This document shows, in pieces, positions 27,734-37,641 of a stretch of DNA of 64,000 bases (its first letter is position 1; each line of letters starts with the position of its first letter). Below the pieces are notes generated by a model that did no database searches, had not been told where the DNA came from, and saw nothing but the letters and a program-made list of their open reading frames with translations. The DNA is taken from NCBI RefSeq assembly GCF_001434335.1, contig NZ_AZFM01000003.1:1-64000 (forward strand), in the 5' to 3' direction. This stretch comes from Lactobacillus kalixensis DSM 16043 (GTDB lineage Bacteria > Bacillota > Bacilli > Lactobacillales > Lactobacillaceae). A program made the translations under genes and the position numbers.

Positions 27734-29083
27734 TTAAAACTTAAATGCTAAAGCACCCATTGGATCCCATGGCAACAATTGAATTGGATCCTTAACACCT
27801 TCATCGTAGGCCTTCTTCAAATCATCAGGTAAGATATCCTTGTTGATAACTGCTTGGTAAACAAATGAGTCAAACCACTTGTCACTCATGACGAAGTAAC
27901 CCTTGAAACCTGGCTTTTCGCCCCATGAATTTTCAATCTTCCACTTAGTTGGCTTGCCATCAACAATATCAACACCAGTGATAACCATTGCATGGTCCAT
28001 CAAACTTTCACCAGAATCAAGCTTGTCAGCCTTGGACATAGTGAAGTCAACATCAAACAATTCATCTCTTCTGTAAAGGTCAGTGTCAAGAAGACCTGCA
28101 CGACGTTCAGAATCCTTAACAACGTTTGAGCCGAACCAAACAACTTCGCCGCTCTCCAATTGCTTAATGATCAAGTCCTTCATTTCGTCGATCTTGAGGT
28201 TCAAGTGACGAACTTGACGACCGCCTTCAACATTACCTAAGTATTCCACAGAGAATACCTTGTGGAAAGGCTTATCATCAGTTGGTGCGTTAATTGTGGA
28301 AATGTGGTTTGATAAGTCCATACCAACGTACTTGTCGAAGAATTCCTTAGGAGTAATGTCCTTGTCAATGTGGTAATTCTTGTCATCGTCGCGGTATTCA
28401 AAGTTGAACTTCTTAGGTGGAACACCAAGTGAAATTGCCAAAACGCGGAAGACATCGTTAAGCATTTCTTCCTTGCGAGCTTGAACTTCATCTTCTGACT
28501 TACCATCTTGAACTAACTTACGAAGTTCCAAACCATCTTTTCTGAGTAAAGTGTTCAAAGTATCATTTAAAGCACTGGAGTTAGTTGAGTTAGCAGTTTC
28601 TGGGTAAACGCTCTTTGGAACGATACCGTATTTTTCAATAATGCCGCAGAGCATGTCCCATTGACCACCATCTTGTTGAGGAGTGGTGAACAAGAATGCT
28701 ACCTTACGATCGCCTAAGTCCTTATCAGCAGTAGCAATCACATTTTCAAAGAACCAGTTTGACTTTTCGAATTTGTCCCAGAAGTTAGTGTAGTTTTGAG
28801 ATAATTCGAAGTCCTTTAAGCTAAACTTCTTTTGAAGTGGGTGACGCATGGTGTTCAAAGCACTGAACATCCAGCAGCGACCTGATTGCTTTTGGTCAGA
28901 TGGTTTACCAGTCTCAATTTCGATTGAGAAGGTTGGGTCAAGGTCGATCTTAGTTTGCAAATCTTGACTAGCTTTGAAAATGCCGTTTTCTTGAGCGGCA
29001 CGGCTAGCTACTCTGTATGCAGGGTGGTTAGTTAAATCATTTTCAAATTTTTCAATAGTTTCATTTGAGATTTCTTTAGTCAT
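27734..29083 (-). CDS. pepC: Aminopeptidase C (bleomycin hydrolase family)
   Basis: 449 residues, cytosolic papain-like cysteine aminopeptidase of lactic acid bacteria, family C1B. Catalytic Cys70 in QSGRCWMFSA, His in MDHAMVITG and Asn in ENSWG are all present. The start at 29083 has AAAGGAGG ahead of it; a longer frame reaching 29119 has no site. It probably trims peptides imported by systems such as DtpT. Confidence 0.96.
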   Translation of the reverse strand: MTKEISNETIEKFENDLTNHPAYRVASRAAQENGIFKASQDLQTKIDLDPTFSIEIETGKPSDQKQSGRCWMFSALNTMRHPLQKKFSLKDFELSQNYTNFWDKFEKSNWFFENVIATADKDLGDRKVAFLFTTPQQDGGQWDMLCGIIEKYGIVPKSVYPETANSTNSSALNDTLNTLLRKDGLELRKLVQDGKSEDEVQARKEEMLNDVFRVLAISLGVPPKKFNFEYRDDDKNYHIDKDITPKEFFDKYVGMDLSNHISTINAPTDDKPFHKVFSVEYLGNVEGGRQVRHLNLKIDEMKDLIIKQLESGEVVWFGSNVVKDSERRAGLLDTDLYRRDELFDVDFTMSKADKLDSGESLMDHAMVITGVDIVDGKPTKWKIENSWGEKPGFKGYFVMSDKWFDSFVYQAVINKDILPDDLKKAYDEGVKDPIQLLPWDPMGALAFKF

Positions 29084-29143
29084 AAAAATCCTCCTTTTAT
29101 GTACACATCTAAAGAACATTTTAGCCTATAAAAATAATGTCGT

Positions 29144-29446
29144 CTATTTAGAAAATGGACGGTGGTACCAAATTGTTTCGTATTCGGGATGCTTTTCAAA
29201 ATAAGTAATAGCGATGGGATCAAGTGGCCAGATTGGATAGCCAGATTCTTGTATGTAGGAAATTACTTTCTCCATAAGCAGGCTTAATTCATGTGGATCA
29301 TGTTCATCAGGATTTAAAAAAATATGATTCATTATCCAGACTGTAGCGTCTTTTCGCTCAATTAAATCAATATCAGTACTTGAAGTGATTTGATCATCAC
29401 TAGTTTTTAAAGTGAAATATTTTTTCTTTTCAATTTTTTCAGACAT
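29144..29446 (-). CDS. Small GNAT-like protein
   Basis: 100 residues. The C-terminal stretch SGYPIWPLDPIAITYFEKHPEY resembles the end of small one-domain N-acetyltransferases (Acetyltransf_CG-like), in which a Cys often follows the proline-leucine; here it is Asp. The first half matches the fold only weakly. Function unknown. It lies upstream of pepC on the same strand with a 60-base gap. The ATG has only a weak ribosome site. Confidence 0.5.
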   Translation of the reverse strand: MSEKIEKKKYFTLKTSDDQITSSTDIDLIERKDATVWIMNHIFLNPDEHDPHELSLLMEKVISYIQESGYPIWPLDPIAITYFEKHPEYETIWYHRPFSK

Positions 29447-29592
29447 TTTTGACCTTTTCTAAAAAATATTTGGTGTTTTTTGCGTATATTATTATGTAAG
29501 GAAATTCTGTTACTTCTTACTTTGATAAAAACATTGTAAAATAGATAGCTGTAAAAAGAAACGAAGTTCGACATGGAGTGTAATGTAGATAA

Positions 29593-30144
29593 ATGAAAAC
29601 ACGTGGATTTGAAGTTGTAGAAAAATATCGTGATCAAAATATCACCTTGCCGCGTAGGCAAACATTGGCTAGTGCCGGGTATGATCTTGAGGCTGCCGAA
29701 GATATTGTCATTCCAAGCATTTGGCGCTTAGATTTTGTGCGTATTTTTAGATTGATCAGAAATGGTCACCAGATGTTTGAGCGTGATTACGAAATGGCAG
29801 ATAAGATCTTAAAGCCAGTTTTGGTTCCAACCGGGCTTAAGGCATACATGCCAGATGATGAGGTCCTGATTTTAGCAAATCGCTCATCTAATACTTTCAA
29901 GAAGAATCTGAGTTTACCTAACGGAATTGGGGTAATTGATGCAGATTACTACAATAATCCTAATAATGAAGGCGAAATTTTCGTCCAAATGATTAATTAC
30001 GGGGTTAGACCGCTTCACATTCACAAGGGTGACCGCATTGCCCAAGGAATTTTTATGCAATATCTTAAGACAGATGATGATGATCCAATTAACCGCGAAC
30101 GTGTCAGCGGCTTTGGATCAACGAATAAGAATAAGGAGAATTAA
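29593..30144 (+). CDS. dut: dUTP diphosphatase, trimeric type
   Basis: 183 residues. Motifs: [11 protein letters not shown] (I), [11 protein letters not shown] (II), [12 protein letters not shown] (III), [13 protein letters not shown] (IV) and RVSGFGSTN (V, glycine-rich tail). The enzyme hydrolyses dUTP to dUMP, keeping uracil out of DNA. It is longer than the usual 145-155 residues because of an insert at about 42-75. The last base of its stop is the first base of the radA start, so the two are coupled. Confidence 0.93.
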   Translation: MKTRGFEVVEKYRDQNITLPRRQTLASAGYDLEAAEDIVIPSIWRLDFVRIFRLIRNGHQMFERDYEMADKILKPVLVPTGLKAYMPDDEVLILANRSSNTFKKNLSLPNGIGVIDADYYNNPNNEGEIFVQMINYGVRPLHIHKGDRIAQGIFMQYLKTDDDDPINRERVSGFGSTNKNKEN

Positions 30145-31520
30145 TGGCAAGAGTAAAAACACAATATAAATGCCGCTCATGTGGCTATATTTCAGCAAGT
30201 TACTTAGGACGCTGCCCTAACTGCGGCGCCTGGAATCAATTTGAAAAAGAAACTCAAGAAGTACAAAAACGTTCAGCTAAAGTTGCACCAAGTCAATTGA
30301 TTAAGAAGACTGGGATTAATGAACCAGTAAATCTTTCGAAGATTAAGGCTGAAAAAGAAGAGCGAATTGTGACAAAATCTGAAGAATTAAATCGCGTGCT
30401 TGGTGGCGGAATTGTTCCAGGATCACTGGTCTTAATAGGTGGTGACCCTGGAATTGGAAAATCTACTTTGATGCTACAAGTAATGAGTGAACTTTCTGAA
30501 AAATACAAAGTTTTGTACGTTTCAGGGGAAGAATCAGCCAATCAAATTAAGTTAAGAGCTGATCGCTTAGGCCTTGGCGGCAGTTCAATGTTGCTTTATC
30601 CAGAAACTGACATGCATGATATTCGCGAGCAAATTGATGAGGTTAAGCCAGATTTTGTCGTTATTGATTCTATTCAAACAATGAATGAACCAAGTCTTGA
30701 TTCGATGACAGGTTCTGCTTCACAGGTGCGTGAAGTTACTAGTGAATTGATGAAGATTGCTAAGATGGATGCAATTACGGTCTTTGTTATTGGGCACGTG
30801 ACTAAAGAAGGGGCAATTGCCGGACCTAAGATTTTGGAACATATGGTGGATACAGTGCTTTATTTCGAAGGGGATGAACACCATTCCTACCGCATTCTGC
30901 ATTCAGTAAAAAATCGTTTCGGTGCTGCCAATGAAATCGGTATGTTTGAAATGGTGAACGAAGGATTGCGTGAAGTTACCAATCCATCTGAAGTTTTTCT
31001 CGATCAGCGACTTCCAAATTCAACAGGTTCTGCTGTGGTCGTTTCACTTGAAGGAACGCGGCCACTGCTTGCAGAAATTCAAGCTTTAGTAACACCGACA
31101 GCTTTTGGTTATGCTAAGAGAACAACGTCAGGAATTGACTATAACCGAGCAGCTCTATTGCTCGCAGTTCTTGAAAAGCGGGGCAACTTAATGTTGCAGA
31201 ATCAGGATGTTTATTTAACGGCAACTGGCGGGATTAAACTGAATGAACCAGCAATTGATTTAGCGATTGCGATGGCAGTAGCTTCTAGTTACACTAACAA
31301 AGAAATTTCACCGACTGATTGTTTTGTTGGCGAAGTTGGTTTGACTGGGGAAGTGCGCCGAGTTAATCGCATTGATTCAAGAATTCAAGAAGCTGCTAAA
31401 GTGGGCTTTAAGCGTATATTTATTCCAAGACATAATATGAGCGCAAGTTTGAAAAATTATGGCATCGAAGTGGTGCCAGTTGCAAGTGTAGCTCAAGGTT
31501 TAAAATTAGTTTTTGGCTAA
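30144..31520 (+). CDS. radA: DNA repair protein RadA
   Basis: RadA, 458 residues, a RecA-related helicase in recombination branch migration. Zinc finger Cys10, 13, 24, 27; Walker [11 protein letters not shown] at 99-108; KNRFG motif near 255; C-terminal Lon-like domain from about 285. The start overlaps the dut stop. Order radA-gltX-cysS matches Bacillus. Confidence 0.97.
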   Translation: MARVKTQYKCRSCGYISASYLGRCPNCGAWNQFEKETQEVQKRSAKVAPSQLIKKTGINEPVNLSKIKAEKEERIVTKSEELNRVLGGGIVPGSLVLIGGDPGIGKSTLMLQVMSELSEKYKVLYVSGEESANQIKLRADRLGLGGSSMLLYPETDMHDIREQIDEVKPDFVVIDSIQTMNEPSLDSMTGSASQVREVTSELMKIAKMDAITVFVIGHVTKEGAIAGPKILEHMVDTVLYFEGDEHHSYRILHSVKNRFGAANEIGMFEMVNEGLREVTNPSEVFLDQRLPNSTGSAVVVSLEGTRPLLAEIQALVTPTAFGYAKRTTSGIDYNRAALLLAVLEKRGNLMLQNQDVYLTATGGIKLNEPAIDLAIAMAVASSYTNKEISPTDCFVGEVGLTGEVRRVNRIDSRIQEAAKVGFKRIFIPRHNMSASLKNYGIEVVPVASVAQGLKLVFG

Positions 31521-31524
31521 ACAA

Positions 31525-31553
31525 TTGAACTTTTCTTATTTAACGCGTAAACT
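31525..31553 (+). promoter_or_regulatory. gltX promoter
   Basis: TTGAAC at 31525-31530, 17-base spacer, TAAACT at 31548-31553, directly after radA. Confidence 0.65.
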
Positions 31554-31594
31554 ATTCTTGTTTGAATCTACTATTTTTGAAAGAGGTATGAATT

Positions 31595-33094
31595 TTGGCT
31601 AAAGAAAAAATCCGTGTAAGATATGCACCTAGTCCAACTGGTCACTTACACATTGGTAATGCACGTACTGCACTTTTTAACTATTTATTTGCTCGTCACA
31701 ATAAGGGTACCTTTGTTTTAAGAATTGAAGATACCGACCAAAAGCGTAACGTTGAAGGTGGTTCAAAATCACAAATGGAAAACCTTCACTGGCTTGGTAT
31801 CGATTGGGATGAAGGTCCTGATAAGGGCGGTGAATATGGTCCATACCGTCAATCAGAAAGAAAAGATATTTACAATAAGTACATCAAGCAATTGATTGAT
31901 GAAGGTAAGGCATACTACTCATACAAGACTGAGGAAGAACTCGAAGCACAACGTGAAGAACAACGTGCTATGGGGATTGCACCTCACTACACTTATGAAT
32001 ATGAAGGTATGACTGCCGAAGAAATCAAGAAGGCTCAAGAAGAAGCACAAGCAAAGGGCCTGAAGCCAGTTGTTCGTATTCACATTCCAGAAATGGAAAC
32101 TTATGAATGGGACGATATTGTTAAGGGTCACTTAAGCTTTGAAAGTGACACTATCGGTGGTGATTTCGTTATCCAAAAGCGTGACGGTATGCCAACTTAC
32201 AACTTTGCTGTTGTAGTTGACGATCATTTGATGAAGATTACCCACGTTCTTCGCGGGGATGATCACGTTTCAAATACTCCAAAGCAATTGGTAGTTTACG
32301 AAGCATTAGGTTGGCAGCCACCTAAGTTCGGTCACATGACTTTGATCATTAACTCAGAAACTGGTAAGAAGCTTTCTAAGCGTGATGAATCAGTTCTTCA
32401 ATTTATTGAACAATACCGTGACCTTGGTTACTTACCAGATGCAATGTTCAACTTCATCACTCTTCTTGGTTGGTCACCAGTTGGTGAAAACGAAATCTTT
32501 ACTCAACGTGAATTTATCAAGCAATTTGATCCAGCACGTTTGTCTAAGTCACCTGCTGCCTTTGACCAAAAGAAGCTTGAATGGATTAACAACCAATACA
32601 TTAAGCAAGCTGACCGTGATACTTTGCTTGACTTAGCTTTAAACAACTTACAAGAAGCTGGTCTTGTTGATGAAAATCCAACCCCAGAAAAGATGGAATG
32701 GGTTCGTCAATTAGTAAACATTTACTCAGTTCAAATGTCTTACACAAAGCAAATTGTTGACATGGCCAAGATCTTCTTTGAAGATGCTAAGGACTTGACT
32801 GACGAAGAAATCGAAGAAATCAAGAACGATGACGGTCGTCCTGCAATTGAAGAATTTAAGAAGCAATTGGACCTTATTCCAAGATTTACTTCAGTTCAAA
32901 TTATGGGTGCTATCCAAGCAACTCGTCGTGAAACTGGTATTAAGGGTAGAAAGTTATTTATGCCAATCAGAATCGCTACTACTAGATCAATGGTTGGCCC
33001 TGGTATCGGTGAAGCCATGGAACTTTTAGGTAAGGAAAAAGTGATGAGTCACTTAGACTTAACCTTGAAGCAAATGGAAGAAAACGGTCTTTAA
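31595..33094 (+). CDS. gltX: Glutamate-tRNA ligase
   Basis: 499 residues, class I synthetase. HIGN at 19-22 replaces HIGH; the KMSKS equivalent is KLSKRDE near residue 253. Firmicute GluRS usually charges both tRNA-Glu and tRNA-Gln, which GatCAB then amidates. TTG start with GAGGTATG upstream. Codon use is as optimised as in the ribosomal genes, pointing to high expression. Confidence 0.96.
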   Translation: MAKEKIRVRYAPSPTGHLHIGNARTALFNYLFARHNKGTFVLRIEDTDQKRNVEGGSKSQMENLHWLGIDWDEGPDKGGEYGPYRQSERKDIYNKYIKQLIDEGKAYYSYKTEEELEAQREEQRAMGIAPHYTYEYEGMTAEEIKKAQEEAQAKGLKPVVRIHIPEMETYEWDDIVKGHLSFESDTIGGDFVIQKRDGMPTYNFAVVVDDHLMKITHVLRGDDHVSNTPKQLVVYEALGWQPPKFGHMTLIINSETGKKLSKRDESVLQFIEQYRDLGYLPDAMFNFITLLGWSPVGENEIFTQREFIKQFDPARLSKSPAAFDQKKLEWINNQYIKQADRDTLLDLALNNLQEAGLVDENPTPEKMEWVRQLVNIYSVQMSYTKQIVDMAKIFFEDAKDLTDEEIEEIKNDDGRPAIEEFKKQLDLIPRFTSVQIMGAIQATRRETGIKGRKLFMPIRIATTRSMVGPGIGEAMELLGKEKVMSHLDLTLKQMEENGL

Positions 33095-33106
33095 TTGATA
33101 TTTTTT

Positions 33107-33141
33107 AAAAGAAGCTGCCTTCAAAAGGTGCAGCTTCTTTT
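33107..33141 (+). terminator. Terminator after gltX
   Basis: GAAGCTGC-C-TTCAAAAGG-TGCAGCTTC: GAAGCTGC pairs with GCAGCTTC and is followed by T6. Confidence 0.85.
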
Positions 33142-33146
33142 TTCTT

Positions 33147-33155
33147 TGGTAAAAT
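33147..33155 (+). promoter_or_regulatory. Extended -10 promoter of cysS
   Basis: TGGTAAAAT at 33147-33155, directly after the gltX terminator. Confidence 0.55.
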
Positions 33156-33190
33156 AAAAATAGCAATTTTAAGAAAGGACAGTGCAAACC

Positions 33191-34615
33191 GTGAAAGTCT
33201 TTAACACTTTAACAAGACAAAAAGAAGAATTTAAACCATTAGTACCTGGTCAGATCAGTATGTATGTCTGTGGACCAACGGTTTATAACTATATCCACAT
33301 TGGTAATGCTCGCAGTGTCATTGCCTTTGATACTATTAGACGCTATTTTGAATACAAGGGATATAAGGTTAAGTATGTTTCTAACTTTACCGATGTTGAT
33401 GACAAGATGATTAACGAGGCTAGAAGTGAAAATACAACTGTCCCAGAATTAGCAGAACGCTACATCAAGGCTTTTTTAGAAGATACTGATGCTTTAAATG
33501 TTGAACCAGCAACTCTTCATCCGCGTGCTACTCATGAAATTGAAGATATTATTTCTTTTGTTCAAACCTTAATTGATAAAGGTTACGCATACGAAGTCGA
33601 TGGGGATGTGTACTATCGCGCCAAGAAATTTGCCCATTATGGTGAACTTAGTGACCAAAACATTGATCAACTTGAAGAAGGCGCTTCAGAGCATATCAAT
33701 GATGAAGAACAAAATCGTAAGGAAGATCCAATCGATTTTGCTTTATGGAAAGCTCAAAAAGAAGCAGATGAAATCGCTTGGGATTCACCATGGGGCAAGG
33801 GTCGTCCAGGTTGGCACATTGAATGTTCTGTGATGAGCACTAAATACTTAGGTGACACTTTCGATATTCACGGCGGCGGCCAAGATTTGGAATTTCCACA
33901 CCACGAAAATGAAATTGCCCAAAGTGAAGCAAAAACTGGTAAGAAGTTTGTTAATTACTGGCTTCATAACGGTTTTGTTACTGTAGGAAAAGACCAAGAA
34001 AAGATGTCTAAATCACTTCATAACTTTGTGACTGTGCATGACATTCTTAAGAAGGTTGATCCACAAGTTTTGCGCTTCTTCATAGCAAGCGTGCAATATC
34101 GCCGTCAAATCAATTATTCTGAAGAAAATCTTGAACAAGCTAAGAATATTCTTGATCGCTTCAAGAACACTTTGACCAACATTAACTTTCGCTTGCAAGA
34201 TGATACTGAAGCAAAGCAGTCAGATGAATTAAGAAAAGCTGTCGCTCAAACCAAAGAAAACTTTGATTTGGCAATGGATGATGATTTTAATGTTCAAAAT
34301 GCTTTGACTGCAATTTATGATGTATTGCCAGTTGTTAACGCCAATACCAATTTAGCAAATGTTGATAAAGAAGCACTTGAAAACTTCAAGCAAGACCTCA
34401 GTGAATGGCTCAGCATTTTCGGGATTGATTGTGAAAAGTTGGCTGCTCGACAAGAAGCAACTAATGATGATGAAATTGACAACTTAGTTAAAGAACGTGA
34501 TGAAGCCCGCAAGAATAAGGACTGGGCTCGCAGCGATGAAATTCGTGATCAATTAAAGGAAATGGGGATCACTATTCAAGATACCCCTCAAGGGACAAGG
34601 TGGAGTCGTGATTAA
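33191..34615 (+). CDS. cysS: Cysteine-tRNA ligase
   Basis: 474 residues from GTG 33191. Zinc ligand Cys27 (YVCGPTVYN), HIGN at 36-39, KMSKS in [10 protein letters not shown] near residue 265. AAAGGAC at 33174-33180 fits this start; an upstream in-frame GTG at 33182 is only one base from that site. First gene of cysS-mrnC-rlmB; the mrnC start overlaps its end by 8 bases. Confidence 0.95.
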   Translation: MKVFNTLTRQKEEFKPLVPGQISMYVCGPTVYNYIHIGNARSVIAFDTIRRYFEYKGYKVKYVSNFTDVDDKMINEARSENTTVPELAERYIKAFLEDTDALNVEPATLHPRATHEIEDIISFVQTLIDKGYAYEVDGDVYYRAKKFAHYGELSDQNIDQLEEGASEHINDEEQNRKEDPIDFALWKAQKEADEIAWDSPWGKGRPGWHIECSVMSTKYLGDTFDIHGGGQDLEFPHHENEIAQSEAKTGKKFVNYWLHNGFVTVGKDQEKMSKSLHNFVTVHDILKKVDPQVLRFFIASVQYRRQINYSEENLEQAKNILDRFKNTLTNINFRLQDDTEAKQSDELRKAVAQTKENFDLAMDDDFNVQNALTAIYDVLPVVNANTNLANVDKEALENFKQDLSEWLSIFGIDCEKLAARQEATNDDEIDNLVKERDEARKNKDWARSDEIRDQLKEMGITIQDTPQGTRWSRD

Positions 34616-35051
34616 AATAAAAAAACTCGAAGAAAAAGAAGTCGATCCTAATACTTTAAATGGGCAAACTTTAGCCTATTTAGGTGACGCTGTTTATGAA
34701 ATTTATATTCGTCGTCACTTAATTAAAGGTGGAATTGTGAAGCCGCAAATGTTGCAAAGGGATGCGACACATTATGTTTCTGCTAAAGCACAAGCTGGGT
34801 TAATCACTAAGTTGCAAGATGACGGTTTAATTTCTGAAGAAGAACAAGCTGCTTTTTTAAGAGGTAGAAATAGTAAAAGTCATACAAAAGCTAAGAATAC
34901 TAGTCTTAAGACTTACCAACTTTCAACCGGTTTTGAAGCAATGATTGGCTTTTTGGATTTAGCTGGGCAAAAATCAAGAATTGATGAGTTAGTTGCTTGG
35001 TGCATTAAGACTGTTGAGGATGGTGGACTAGATAATTATGAATTCAAATAA
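34608..35051 (+). CDS. mrnC: Mini-ribonuclease 3
   Basis: 147 residues. RNase III-type catalytic segment [16 protein letters not shown] with Asp27 and Glu31, and no double-stranded RNA-binding domain. In Bacillus this enzyme matures 23S rRNA. GTG start overlapping cysS. Standard cysS-mrnC-rlmB order supports the assignment. Confidence 0.94.
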   Translation: MIKIKKLEEKEVDPNTLNGQTLAYLGDAVYEIYIRRHLIKGGIVKPQMLQRDATHYVSAKAQAGLITKLQDDGLISEEEQAAFLRGRNSKSHTKAKNTSLKTYQLSTGFEAMIGFLDLAGQKSRIDELVAWCIKTVEDGGLDNYEFK

Positions 35052-35790
35052 AGATTTTGTCTTTGGTCGACACGCTGGGCTTGATTTTTTGAAAACTCAG
35101 GGTTCAGACCGAATTAATAAGGTTTTCTTGCAACATGGTATTCAAGAAGACTTTGCTAACCAAGTTTATTCTTTAGCTAAGAAAAAGCGGTTAGTAATTC
35201 AAGAAGTACCTAAAAATAAACTTGATCGTTTGGTTCAAGGTGGTAATCACCAAGGTCTTGTTTTAGCTGTTTCAAGTTTTGAATATGCTGATCTTGATAA
35301 CTTGCTCAATAAATTTGACGATGAAAACCGCGATGCCTTCTTGTTAATGCTTGACTCAATTGAAGATCCACACAATTTAGGCTCAATCTTGAGATCAGCT
35401 GATGCAACAGGTGTTGATGCAATTATTATCCCTAAGCGTCATGCGTCTGGGTTAACTTCAGTAGTTGCTAAAACTTCAACTGGTGCCATTGACTATGTGC
35501 CCGTTGCACGCGTTAATAATTTGGTTCAAACAACTAAAGAATTAAAGAAGCGCGGTTATTGGATTTTTGGAACCGATATGGCTGGGACAGATTATCGCGA
35601 ATGGAATGCTAATGGGAAAACTGTTTTGGTAATTGGTAATGAAGGTAAAGGAATCTCACCATTACTTAAAAAGCAGATGGATCAAACTTTGACTCTACCG
35701 ATGGTTGGACACGTTCAATCATTGAACGCTAGTGTAGCCACGGGGATTTTGTTATACCAAATGTTGAACAGCAGAAATCCATTAAAATAA
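35038..35790 (+). CDS. rlmB: 23S rRNA 2'-O-ribose methyltransferase RlmB (TrmH family)
   Basis: 250 residues. N-terminal substrate-binding domain (residues 1-85) and a SPOUT domain with the TrmH signatures DSIEDPHNLGSILRSAD, VIGNEGKGIS and LNASVATGILLY, the last including the knot. It methylates a 23S rRNA ribose. The ATG overlaps mrnC by 14 bases. Confidence 0.92.
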   Translation: MNSNKDFVFGRHAGLDFLKTQGSDRINKVFLQHGIQEDFANQVYSLAKKKRLVIQEVPKNKLDRLVQGGNHQGLVLAVSSFEYADLDNLLNKFDDENRDAFLLMLDSIEDPHNLGSILRSADATGVDAIIIPKRHASGLTSVVAKTSTGAIDYVPVARVNNLVQTTKELKKRGYWIFGTDMAGTDYREWNANGKTVLVIGNEGKGISPLLKKQMDQTLTLPMVGHVQSLNASVATGILLYQMLNSRNPLK

Positions 35791-35802
35791 TAATGAATTA
35801 AT

Positions 35803-35836
35803 AGGCTTAGAACTTTTATGTTCTGAGCCTTTTTTG
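35803..35836 (+). terminator. Terminator after rlmB
   Basis: AGGCTTAGAAC at 35803-35813 pairs with GTTCTGAGCCT at 35820-35830 (one G-U), followed by T5. Confidence 0.85.
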
Positions 35837-35878
35837 CACAAAAATAAGTAATTGAGCATTATTTTTGTGCAATTTTTT
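35834..35878 (+). repeat. 14-bp perfect inverted repeat with T tract
   Basis: TTGCACAAAAATAA at 35834-35847 is exactly complementary to TTATTTTTGTGCAA at 35859-35872; the loop is 11 bases and six T residues follow. It could be a second terminator in tandem with the rlmB one, or an operator or leader element of the sigma-factor gene that starts 93 bases later. Confidence 0.75.
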
Positions 35879-35970
35879 CTTTCTGCTTCAAAAATCTTCA
35901 GAAAAGATTATTTATAGAAATATCCTCAGTAGTATTAAACATGAGAAAAAATACGGGAGAAAATTATCTT

Positions 35971-36549
35971 ATGAAGATTGTGAAAGTGACTGAGGAAAAG
36001 GAAAGAGAATTAATTGCAGCTGTTGCTGAAAATAATGAGGAAGCACTCTTAGAATTGTTTGAACTGCATAAACCAATTGTTGAGCACAGTAAAAAAATGT
36101 ATTGGATGAGGAGCTTTGATTCACAAGATTGGGATCAGGAAGCGTTGATTAGCTGTCATGAGGCAGCCCTCAGATATGAGCATAGTCGAGGTAGATTTGG
36201 AACTTTTTATAAAAGACAGCTCCACAACAAAGCAATCTCATTTTTGCGTCATAGTCGGGCAAAAACGCGGGTGGCAAATGAGCAGGCGATATCTTTGGAA
36301 AAATTAACAGAAGATAGTGATATCGAAATAAACAAAGACAATATGGAGGAAATATGCATTATTGATTATTGGCAAGGAAATAAATTTTTCAGCGAATTGA
36401 CTTTATTAGAACTTACTGCGTTTAAGGTTTTAATTGGAGAACTCACTTATAAAGACGCAAAGCAGTTTTTTAATTATTCAGAGGTTCAGTTGAAAAGAGC
36501 TGCAAATCGGGTTCAACAGAAATTTGATCGTACATTATTGATCGTTTAG
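35971..36549 (+). CDS. SigH/ComX-like sigma factor
   Basis: 192 residues from ATG 35971, chosen because GGGAGA lies 10 bases upstream. The ATG at 35941 has no site. Sigma region 2 is visible (DSQDWDQEALISCHEAALRYE, then RGRFGTFYKRQLHNKAISFLR), and a region 4-like helix-turn-helix lies at the C terminus (ELTYKDAKQFFNYSEVQLKRAANRVQQKF). The position between rlmB and rpmG-secE-nusG is where sigH lies in Bacillus. Such genes in lactobacilli are annotated as comX- or sigH-like; whether it controls competence is unknown. Confidence 0.75.
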   Translation: MKIVKVTEEKERELIAAVAENNEEALLELFELHKPIVEHSKKMYWMRSFDSQDWDQEALISCHEAALRYEHSRGRFGTFYKRQLHNKAISFLRHSRAKTRVANEQAISLEKLTEDSDIEINKDNMEEICIIDYWQGNKFFSELTLLELTAFKVLIGELTYKDAKQFFNYSEVQLKRAANRVQQKFDRTLLIV

Positions 36550-36579
36550 TTAAGCGCTTAAAGTAAATTATTGTATAAT
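36550..36579 (+). promoter_or_regulatory. Palindrome and -10 box before the 72-residue gene
   Basis: TTAAGCGCTTAA at 36550-36561 is a perfect 12-base palindrome, 12 bases ahead of TATAAT at 36574-36579. The core AAGCGCTT matches the centre of catabolite-response (cre) sites, but the outer TG/CA bases are missing, so CcpA binding is uncertain. Confidence 0.45.
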
Positions 36580-36614
36580 AAGGTCTGTAGGATATTATTA
36601 GGAGGTAATTTAAG

Positions 36615-36833
36615 ATGGCAGACGAAATTTTAAAGACTGCATTGTTAGACCGTCACATGAATGAAGCTTTTGACTGGAGTGATTCAGATATGCCAGTCAG
36701 AGATGCCCTTTGGGACTATTTCATGGAAAAGAATGGTAAAGATACCATGAAGACGGAGGAAGATATGCTTCCGTTCTTGAAAGACTCTGACGATAAGATC
36801 GAAGCCTTCGTCAACGAAAATCTTAAGAAGTAA
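36615..36833 (+). CDS. Small acidic conserved-type protein, unknown
   Basis: 72 residues, acidic, no membrane segment, contains [21 protein letters not shown] do not recognise the family. The start is well supported: AGGAGG at 36600-36605, then ATG. It has its own promoter and terminator and codon use like the highly expressed genes nearby, so it is very likely a real, expressed protein. Confidence 0.75.
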   Translation: MADEILKTALLDRHMNEAFDWSDSDMPVRDALWDYFMEKNGKDTMKTEEDMLPFLKDSDDKIEAFVNENLKK

Positions 36834-36862
36834 TCCGACTAAACAACAATGTTCTACGCACC

Positions 36863-36921
36863 GTGGTCACGCATGTTTGACCACCAAAGACAGTTGCTCT
36901 CCTAGCAGCTGCCTTTTTTTT
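36863..36921 (+). terminator. Two-hairpin 3' region with terminator
   Basis: Hairpin 1: GTGGTC at 36863-36868 with GACCAC at 36879-36884. Hairpin 2: CAGTTGCT with AGCAGCTG (36891-36911), followed by CC and eight T residues. The second is a typical terminator; the first, 7 bases upstream, is an extra structure in the 3' region of the small acidic protein gene. Confidence 0.75.
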
Positions 36922-36994
36922 GTAAAAAATTGAAAAAATAGTGTTCTCATAATACAATGTGGAAAATAAAGAAAATTAACCACCTTTAATTGGA

Positions 36995-37639
36995 ATGAAT
37001 AATATTATGAGTAAAAAGAAAGAATTGAAGAAAAAACGTAAAAAAGCTAAGCAAACCATTGAAGAAATATTAACAATTCAAGATTTTTTGTATGAAAATA
37101 CACCGTATTATATTTTGGATTATCAACCAGATATTTCTATTTACACTAAGGGAATGCAGAAATTCTACTATGAAGATGGTGGATATGAAGATTGGCTAGA
37201 CGAGAAGTATTTGCCAATTTTTGCAGATGCAGTTACCAAGATTGCTTTTGAATTGATGCAATATAATTATTCAGAAGTTTATTTAGATCCAGTAGGTGAT
37301 TTTGATACGAAATATAAAAAGTACGTTGGCTATAATATTCGAAAAATAGGTCTAGCTAAATTAGACGAAATTATCCACCATATTATTCTGGATTGGCAAG
37401 ATAATATGACGATCAAGTTTATAGACCGGCATCATAATATCTTTTTTATGGAAATCAAGGATGAATGGGAAACTACCTTTACTAATTTACGTGGCGATAA
37501 TTTAAAGCTAATCAAAAAAATATCTAAAGCAGAAGGATTGTTTTTGACAAAATGTCAATATGATGAAATGGAGTATATTGATGCTCCGAAGTCATGGCTA
37601 GATAAAACGGATAAAAAATGGAAGAAGTTTTATAGTTAA
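36995..37639 (+). CDS. Hypothetical protein
   Basis: 214 residues with a lysine-rich N terminus (KKKELKKKRKKAKQ), many aromatic and acidic residues, and no signal or membrane segment. I do not recognise a family. The start is unsure: ATG 36995 has no site, ATG 37007 has a weak GGA 12 bases upstream. A 2-base gap to the kinase gene suggests cotranscription. Confidence 0.6.
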   Translation: MNNIMSKKKELKKKRKKAKQTIEEILTIQDFLYENTPYYILDYQPDISIYTKGMQKFYYEDGGYEDWLDEKYLPIFADAVTKIAFELMQYNYSEVYLDPVGDFDTKYKKYVGYNIRKIGLAKLDEIIHHIILDWQDNMTIKFIDRHHNIFFMEIKDEWETTFTNLRGDNLKLIKKISKAEGLFLTKCQYDEMEYIDAPKSWLDKTDKKWKKFYS

Positions 37640-37641
37640 AA

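Noticed and set aside
31521-33190. T-box leaders before gltX or cysS
   Set aside because: The gaps are too short (about 75 and 95 bases) and lack the T-box sequence; the cysS gap holds only the gltX terminator and an extended -10 box.
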